Part shown: positions 32,834-37,616 of the stretch, one piece after another
How positions within the stretch are numbered: position 1 is the stretch's first letter
Layout of the letters: each line of letters opens with the position of its first letter
DNA from: Acidobacteriota bacterium
Lineage (GTDB): Bacteria > Acidobacteriota > Terriglobia > Acidiferrales > UBA7541
Length of the DNA stretch: 37,616 bases
NCBI GenBank assembly: GCA_013289695.1
Contig: JABCZK010000044.1
Location: 1 to 37,616, forward strand
Reading direction: 5' to 3'
Notes under the pieces: model-generated
Database searches by the model: none
Told to the model about the DNA's origin: nothing
The model's input: the letters and a program-made list of their open reading frames with translations, nothing else
Translations under genes and position numbers: made by a program

Positions 32834-34246
32834 TCATTGTGCAGAAGAGAGCGCTTTCACCAGGCGGTAATAAAAATCCACGCCGTCGTAAAAGGAAGCG
32901 ACGCGGACGCGTTCGTCGCGGCCGTGCGAACGATCGTCGTCCACATCCATAAATAATCCGGGCAGCCCGTAGGTGGGAAGCCCGGCCGCGCGAGAAATTG
33001 CTCCGTCGCTGGCGCCCGCGTCCATCACCGGAACGATGGGGATGCCAGGCCACATTTCGTTCGAGACTTTTTGCAGTGCGGCCATCAGGTCCGGACGTAG
33101 CGGCGACGGCGGGTTGGGAATGCCGCTGGACGCAAGGCCGGGCGCATGCGTGACAGCGATGCGCGAGTCGTCGAGAACCTTCACGAGCGTCGTCTGAATT
33201 TCGTCGGGCGCGTGGCCGGGCAGAATGCGGCAATTCACGTTGGCATGCGCCATTCCCGGCAACGCGTTGTTGGCATGACCGCCGTCCAGGCGCGTCGCGA
33301 CGCAGGTGGTGCGTATTCGCGAGTTGTAATAGGGAATGGCGGAAAGCCGCGCCACTGCGGCGGCGTCGGGCGGCGTTTGCAGAATACCTTTCATGTCCGC
33401 GCCGGTCTGGCCGCCGACGATATCTGCTTCACGCGAAAAATATTCGCGCGTCACTGCATTGAGTTCGAATGGGAATTGATATTTTTCCAGGCGCGTGAGC
33501 CCTTGGGCGAGCTGATAAATCGCATTTTCCGAAGTGGGCAGCGAACTGTGTCCGCCGGGATTGGTAACCTTCAAGTCAAAATCCTGATACAGCTTCTCGC
33601 TGGCTTGAATGCCGACGAGCAGGTGTTTTCCGTTGTCGAGCTCGAAGTCTCCGGCATCCGGATTGATCACGTATTCGGCTTCGATCAAATCGCGATGGTT
33701 CTTGATGAGCCAAGCGACGCCGTTGGACGCGCCGCCCTCTTCATCGGCGGTGAGCGCCAGGATCAGGTCGCGATCGGGCTGATAGTGCTCCTGCTGCAGG
33801 CGAATGAAGGTGGTGACGAGGAACGTGTCGCCATCCTTGATGTCTCCCGTGCCGCGGCCGTAAAAATATCCGTCCTTTTCGATCAACTGGAAGGGATCCA
33901 TGGACCAGTCTGCGCGGCGCGCTTCGACCACGTCGAGATGGCAGATGAACAGAAGCGGTTTCATGGCGCCGGTGCCGCGCATGCGCGCGACCAGGTTGCC
34001 TTTGCGGTCGTTCGGTCCGAGAACTTGGACGTCGCTTGCGGGAAAACCGGCATCGAGCAGGCGCTTGGCCATGGCATCGGCGGCAACTGTGGTGCTGCCG
34101 ACGGAATCGGTGGTGTTGATTTCAACCAGCTGCTTGAAGATGTCGTGAGAAAGTTGCTTGGTGCTGTCGTTCACTTGAGCTTGGAGTGCAGTCGCAAAGA
34201 CCAAGCCCGCAATCGCCGCGAGCGCAAACAAGGTCCGAGATTTCAA
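32834..34246 (-). CDS. Secreted M20-family metallopeptidase
   Basis: The 470-residue protein has a signal peptide (LFALAAIAGLVFATALQAQ) and the M20 dizinc residues: HLDVV (His103, catalytic Asp105), GTGDIKDG (bridging Asp135), ADEEGG (Glu169 general base, Glu170), PDAGD and SHGRDERV (His441). The smaller dimerisation domain lies at about 210-350. Members cleave N-terminal or dipeptide residues, or deacylate amino acids. TTG 34246 is preceded by GGGAGA with good spacing. It lies in a row antiporter-hypothetical-M20-proline dehydrogenase, suggesting periplasmic peptide use. Confidence 0.9.
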   Translation of the reverse strand: MKSRTLFALAAIAGLVFATALQAQVNDSTKQLSHDIFKQLVEINTTDSVGSTTVAADAMAKRLLDAGFPASDVQVLGPNDRKGNLVARMRGTGAMKPLLFICHLDVVEARRADWSMDPFQLIEKDGYFYGRGTGDIKDGDTFLVTTFIRLQQEHYQPDRDLILALTADEEGGASNGVAWLIKNHRDLIEAEYVINPDAGDFELDNGKHLLVGIQASEKLYQDFDLKVTNPGGHSSLPTSENAIYQLAQGLTRLEKYQFPFELNAVTREYFSREADIVGGQTGADMKGILQTPPDAAAVARLSAIPYYNSRIRTTCVATRLDGGHANNALPGMAHANVNCRILPGHAPDEIQTTLVKVLDDSRIAVTHAPGLASSGIPNPPSPLRPDLMAALQKVSNEMWPGIPIVPVMDAGASDGAISRAAGLPTYGLPGLFMDVDDDRSHGRDERVRVASFYDGVDFYYRLVKALSSAQ

Positions 34247-34300
34247 TTTGTTCTCTCCCAGGAAAGGAACAAGCGAGCCTAGCAGACGCGGCTCCCAGCG

Positions 34301-34990
34301 TCAAAACGGCGGCGGGGAGAAGGGCGTGTCTTGCGGCGATTCGAGAACGGAGATCGCGAAACGGTAGAGCTCGAGCTTGGTGACGTCGCTGACCGGGGCG
34401 CCGTCAAAAATGTGGCTAAAAGCGGCGTGAATGATGTGTGCCTGATCTTCCGGCAACAATCCGAGAAATTCACCGAAGCGATTTTTCGCTTTGGAATATT
34501 CGGCGGCTTCTTCGGCAGTCAACGGGCGTCCTCCGGATATTCTTTGCTCGTACCTCTGGTAGAACTCATAGCGAAACTGCTTCTCGTAGAGCGCGGCGTA
34601 GGAGGCTTCCTGCGTTGCGGGCGGTTTATTCGAGACGGCGAGAGCTTTCGCGGTGAAGTCATCCAGCGCTTTTTGAAACTCACGGAAGTATCCCAGCGCG
34701 CCCATGAGCGGGCCTCTGCCGCTCCTGCCCAGTGAGGCAGCCAGTTGATTGCTGCGCGCTTCGTAGCATTTTCCGTATGCAGTGATGGCCCGAACGGCTG
34801 TGGGCGCAGACGCGTTGCCCGCTTTTTCCACGAAGTGCGCGACCCAGATCGTGGAAGTCATTTGCAGAATTTGGGTACAGGTAAGCCCGAGCCGGTCGGG
34901 GTCGCCAGCTTTGGTTTGCGCGGGTTTGGCCTGCGCGAAGCCCGCAGGCGCGAGAACCAGCGCCATGAGGAACGCCGAGAATAATTTCAT
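34301..34990 (-). CDS. Secreted hypothetical protein
   Basis: The 229-residue protein has a signal peptide (MKLFSAFLMALVLAPAGFAQ) and then an alpha-helical, Ala/Glu-rich chain with no family that I recognise; two Cys (LTCTQ and YGKCYE) could form a disulfide. The frame stays open upstream to 35083 but that part overlaps the antiporter gene, so the ATG at 34990, the start of the signal peptide, is chosen. It lies 22 nt after the antiporter gene and 54 nt before the M20 gene, so is probably in the same operon. Confidence 0.7.
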   Translation of the reverse strand: MKLFSAFLMALVLAPAGFAQAKPAQTKAGDPDRLGLTCTQILQMTSTIWVAHFVEKAGNASAPTAVRAITAYGKCYEARSNQLAASLGRSGRGPLMGALGYFREFQKALDDFTAKALAVSNKPPATQEASYAALYEKQFRYEFYQRYEQRISGGRPLTAEEAAEYSKAKNRFGEFLGLLPEDQAHIIHAAFSHIFDGAPVSDVTKLELYRFAISVLESPQDTPFSPPPF

Positions 34991-35012
34991 TCCAGAAAAT
35001 CCTCCCGCCGCT

Positions 35013-36623
35013 TTATTGCGAACTCGCGTAGCGTACCTCGAAGAGATCGAGTTCCTGCTCGAGGCGCCGCAACACCGCATCATTAATCTTGTTGTGATTG
35101 CGCATGTTCAGCAGGGCCGCGCGCTGCAGGGCGCGGATATTCTTAGAGAGCTCGCGATAACGAACATAATCTTGGGCGGTGTAGCCAGTCTCGACCGTAC
35201 GCTCACCGGGCAGCAAATTCAGGTGATGTTTTTGGATGCGAATCAGGTCCTGGTACACCGGCGCAAAGCCAGCGTTGTCCAGTTCGCGCGCTTGTTCCAG
35301 ATAGGCGAGCGCGGCCTCGATCATCGCATAGCGCGCGCGTTCTTCTTCCGGATTCTTGACGACCGCGCCAGCCAATCCCAAGCGGCGAATAAAGAATGGC
35401 AGCGACAAGCCTTGAAATACGAGCGTCACGAAAATCACGCAAAAGGTGAGGAAAATGATCATATTACGCTGCGGAAATGGAGAGCCGTCCTGCAGCGACC
35501 TGGGCAGGGAAATTGCGGCGGCGAGCGCCACCACGCCGCGCATGCCCGTCCAGCCGACGATAAAAACATATCTCGCGCTAGGCAGCGTGGCCTCCTGATG
35601 CTGCACGTGGTGCCGCAGCCAGTTCGCCGCCCACGTGCCGGGATACATCCACAGTAGCCGTAGCACGATCACCACAGCGCTGACCAGCAGGCCAATGAGC
35701 ATCAGGTGATAGAGGCTGTGATTGCGAATCTCGCCGAGGATGTAAGGAAGTTGCAGTCCGATCAGAATAAAGACGATCCCATTGAGCACGAAGCTGAGAG
35801 TTTCCCACACCGCTGCGCCCTGCAGCCGCGCGCGCGTGGAAAAATACAGCGAGCTTTCACGGCCCAGATACATTCCGCACACAACCGTGGCCAGCACGCC
35901 CGAGGAGTGCGCGCTTTCCGCCGCCAGATAGGCGAAGTAGGGGGTGATGATGCTGAGTGTGATTTCGATGGGCGCATCGGTTATTTGTTTGATGAGCCAC
36001 GCGACCAATTTCGCGATTACCAGGCCGATCACGATGCTGCTGACGATCAGGTAGAACAAAAGAGTCATGCGCTCGCGCAGCGGCGGCGTGTGTCCGGTGA
36101 CCACCATCGCGATCGTGAGCTGCAGCGCGAGCAGACCGCTGGCATCGTTCACTAGGCTCTCGCCTTCGATTACATCGATCACTTTTTGCGGCAATCCCAG
36201 GCGTCTCGTGATGGAGGTAGCGGCGATGGCGTCCGTGGTGCAGATCACCGCGCCGAGAACCAGACCGAGGCTCCAGGTGAAGTCCGGCAGAATCCAGCGG
36301 GAAGCTAAGGCCACGCCGTACACGGTGAACGACACCAGTCCAAGGGCGAGCAGCGAGATGCTGAAGATGTTGTAACGAAAGTCGCGCCAGGAAGTTTGGA
36401 ACGCGGCGGAAAACAGCAGCGGCGGCAGGAACAGCAGAAAAACCACTTCGGGATTCAACTCGATGCGCGGCATGCGCGGAATCAAGCTGAGGAATAGGCC
36501 CGCGATTACCAGCACGATGGGGTAAGGAGTCTTGAAGCGCTTGGCGAGCGTTGCGAGCACCGCCACGCACAGCAACAGCAGCAGGAAAATCGGCTCGGAG
36601 TGTTGAATGTTTTGCCCGTACAT
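35013..36623 (-). CDS. CPA1-family Na+/H+ antiporter
   Basis: The 536-residue protein has about twelve membrane segments and a soluble C-terminal tail of about 110 residues with helical, charged sequence. CPA1 motifs are visible: FLPPLLFSAAFQTSWRDFR, GAVICTTDAIAATS, and the ion-binding GESLVNDASG (Asn-Asp pair). It should exchange Na+ (or K+) for H+ across the inner membrane. ATG 36623. It heads the likely operon with the secreted hypothetical and M20 peptidase. The 99 nt upstream to the YdeI-like gene hold no clear promoter. Confidence 0.92.
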   Translation of the reverse strand: MYGQNIQHSEPIFLLLLLCVAVLATLAKRFKTPYPIVLVIAGLFLSLIPRMPRIELNPEVVFLLFLPPLLFSAAFQTSWRDFRYNIFSISLLALGLVSFTVYGVALASRWILPDFTWSLGLVLGAVICTTDAIAATSITRRLGLPQKVIDVIEGESLVNDASGLLALQLTIAMVVTGHTPPLRERMTLLFYLIVSSIVIGLVIAKLVAWLIKQITDAPIEITLSIITPYFAYLAAESAHSSGVLATVVCGMYLGRESSLYFSTRARLQGAAVWETLSFVLNGIVFILIGLQLPYILGEIRNHSLYHLMLIGLLVSAVVIVLRLLWMYPGTWAANWLRHHVQHQEATLPSARYVFIVGWTGMRGVVALAAAISLPRSLQDGSPFPQRNMIIFLTFCVIFVTLVFQGLSLPFFIRRLGLAGAVVKNPEEERARYAMIEAALAYLEQARELDNAGFAPVYQDLIRIQKHHLNLLPGERTVETGYTAQDYVRYRELSKNIRALQRAALLNMRNHNKINDAVLRRLEQELDLFEVRYASSQ

Positions 36624-36722
36624 GATTTTTATTACCCGTGGATATTCTTATGAGGAGATACGATATCGCAGTTGCGCCGCGGCGGCACGAACTTCCGGCC
36701 CGCTGCTAAAAATCGTCGGGAG

Positions 36723-37301
36723 CTACCTCCTGCGGGTGCGGGCGATTTTGGTTTTGCGTGAAAGCGCGCGCCCAAGCAGAAAATCCATCGCGCGGCCGAG
36801 CCTGCGAATGCGTGTGTCGGTTCCTTTGGCGGAGTCGAACCATTTGATGAAATGCCGACGATGACCGCTGGTCAACTCGTCGAAAGCTTCGCGCGCCGCG
36901 GGATTTTCTTTCAGCGCCAGGCGCAGGTCGGGGGGAACGGGCTCTTCTCGCGACGCGCGGTCCAGCTGAAGTTCGACTCGGACGACGTCACCAACGTCGG
37001 CGCGCGCAGCTTTGCGCAGAGCCGTATTGAGCTGGATGCGATAGCGCCCGCCACCGGCCGGCATTAAAGTTACCCGCGCGCTGCGTCCGTTCACAATCGC
37101 GACGACGGGCACGTATTTCGGCTTTACGTGCATGGGGTCGCTGCTTCCCGATTCGCTCTTGCTGCGTGTCGGCTTGCTGCGGTCGCCGCGAAGTTGCGCG
37201 AGCAGCGCGTCGGCAATCTCGGCCGGCACGTCCACGTGCCGCATCAGCCAAATTCTGTAAATTGTTGCAAGAAACGGCCGGGATTTGCCGGTCGACGCCA
37301 T
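36723..37301 (-). CDS. YdeI/OmpD-associated family protein (DUF1905 plus C-terminal helices)
   Basis: The 192-residue protein resembles the YdeI group: a DUF1905-like beta domain (about 60-120; VPVVAIVNGRSARVTLMPAG, RIQLNTALRKAARADVGDVV) followed by the YdeI/bacteriocin-resistance-like helical motif (PPDLRLALKENPAAREAFDE, SGHRRHFIKWFDSAK, RRLGRAMDFL). Some members are linked to antimicrobial peptide resistance, but the function here is not proven. ATG 37301. Nothing is recognised in the 157 nt between its start and the rRNA terminator, apart from its possible promoter. Confidence 0.82.
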   Translation of the reverse strand: MASTGKSRPFLATIYRIWLMRHVDVPAEIADALLAQLRGDRSKPTRSKSESGSSDPMHVKPKYVPVVAIVNGRSARVTLMPAGGGRYRIQLNTALRKAARADVGDVVRVELQLDRASREEPVPPDLRLALKENPAAREAFDELTSGHRRHFIKWFDSAKGTDTRIRRLGRAMDFLLGRALSRKTKIARTRRR

Positions 37302-37458
37302 GGTTAGATTGAATATCGAGCCGCGCTACCTCTCAATCGCGCTAATTCCAGGAAGTCATAACCATTCACCGAGTGTCGGCCGTGCCTTCCTACCACAAAG
37401 CGGCGAGAGCATCGCGCAACTGATTGAGCGAGTGTATTGGAAAATCAGGACAAAAATA

Positions 37459-37488
37459 AAAAAGGCTCCGATTGCTCGGAGCCTTTTT
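37459..37488 (-). terminator. Intrinsic terminator of the rRNA operon
   Basis: AAAAAGGCTCCGA pairs perfectly with TCGGAGCCTTTTT over 13 bp around a 4-nt loop. Read on the minus strand it lies 10 nt after the 5S rRNA and ends in a U-run (TTTTTTATTTTT), so it closes the rRNA operon. The structure is symmetric and could stop plus-strand transcription too. Confidence 0.9.
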
Positions 37489-37497
37489 CGAGTTTAA

Positions 37498-37615
<118 letters not shown>

Positions 37616-37616
37616 A

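Overview
The window looks like an origin-proximal piece of a Gram-negative chromosome, most probably an Acidobacteriota (Terriglobia-like). This is inferred from a GWxTD-domain secreted protein paired with a carboxypeptidase-regulatory-domain outer-membrane barrel, a Kdo hydroxylase (so an outer membrane with Kdo-containing lipid A), moderately high GC and frequent GTG/TTG starts. The rpmH-rnpA-yidD-yidC-jag cluster, three parS sites beside parAB and rsmG, and a 5S rRNA at the right edge place it near oriC, although dnaA and oriC themselves are not visible.

Left part (1-10.3 kb): a promoter and a strong leader hairpin precede rpmH (TTG start), which overlaps rnpA. yidD, yidC and jag follow in a tightly coupled row. 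Facing them on the minus strand is a long row: CPBP protease, rsmG, parA, parB, bactofilin, selD, a YdjM-like membrane protein and a metallophosphoesterase. mnmE and mnmG, which commonly lie between jag and rsmG, are absent. parA runs 164 nt into parB.

Middle (10.4-19.5 kb): purD, a MOSC-domain gene and purE form a plus-strand operon. A secreted hypothetical lies opposite. A hicB-hicA pair follows, whose HicA lacks its usual catalytic His, then a pentapeptide-repeat protein, a Kdo hydroxylase and a small hypothetical. On the minus strand are an AhpD-like peroxidase-related gene, an amino-acid permease and a rhomboid protease. The AhpD-like gene is the main find: it has an in-frame TGA exactly where the second Cys of the redox motif belongs (CPY-U), followed by a short stem-loop with the geometry of a bacterial SECIS. 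With selD 10 kb away, this reads as a selenoprotein that ordinary gene calling would split into two fragments.

Signalling and envelope block (19.7-30.3 kb): an NtrC-type regulator with a GAFTSA loop and a 939-residue PDZ/GAF/PAS histidine kinase lie downstream of a GWxTD protein/outer-membrane barrel operon. That operon has a good sigma70 promoter with a dyad in its spacer. A periplasmic adaptor (HlyD/MacA type) and an ABC ATPase follow on the plus strand, without a permease.

Right part (30.5-37.6 kb): an ArsR regulator with a promoter-embedded dyad, an SRPBCC protein and a VOC protein run on the plus strand. On the minus strand are proline dehydrogenase, an M20 peptidase, a secreted hypothetical, a CPA1 Na+/H+ antiporter, a YdeI-like protein, a strong terminator and the 5S rRNA that ends an rRNA operon entering from beyond the window. 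No tRNA, insertion sequence, phage gene or CRISPR array was recognised.
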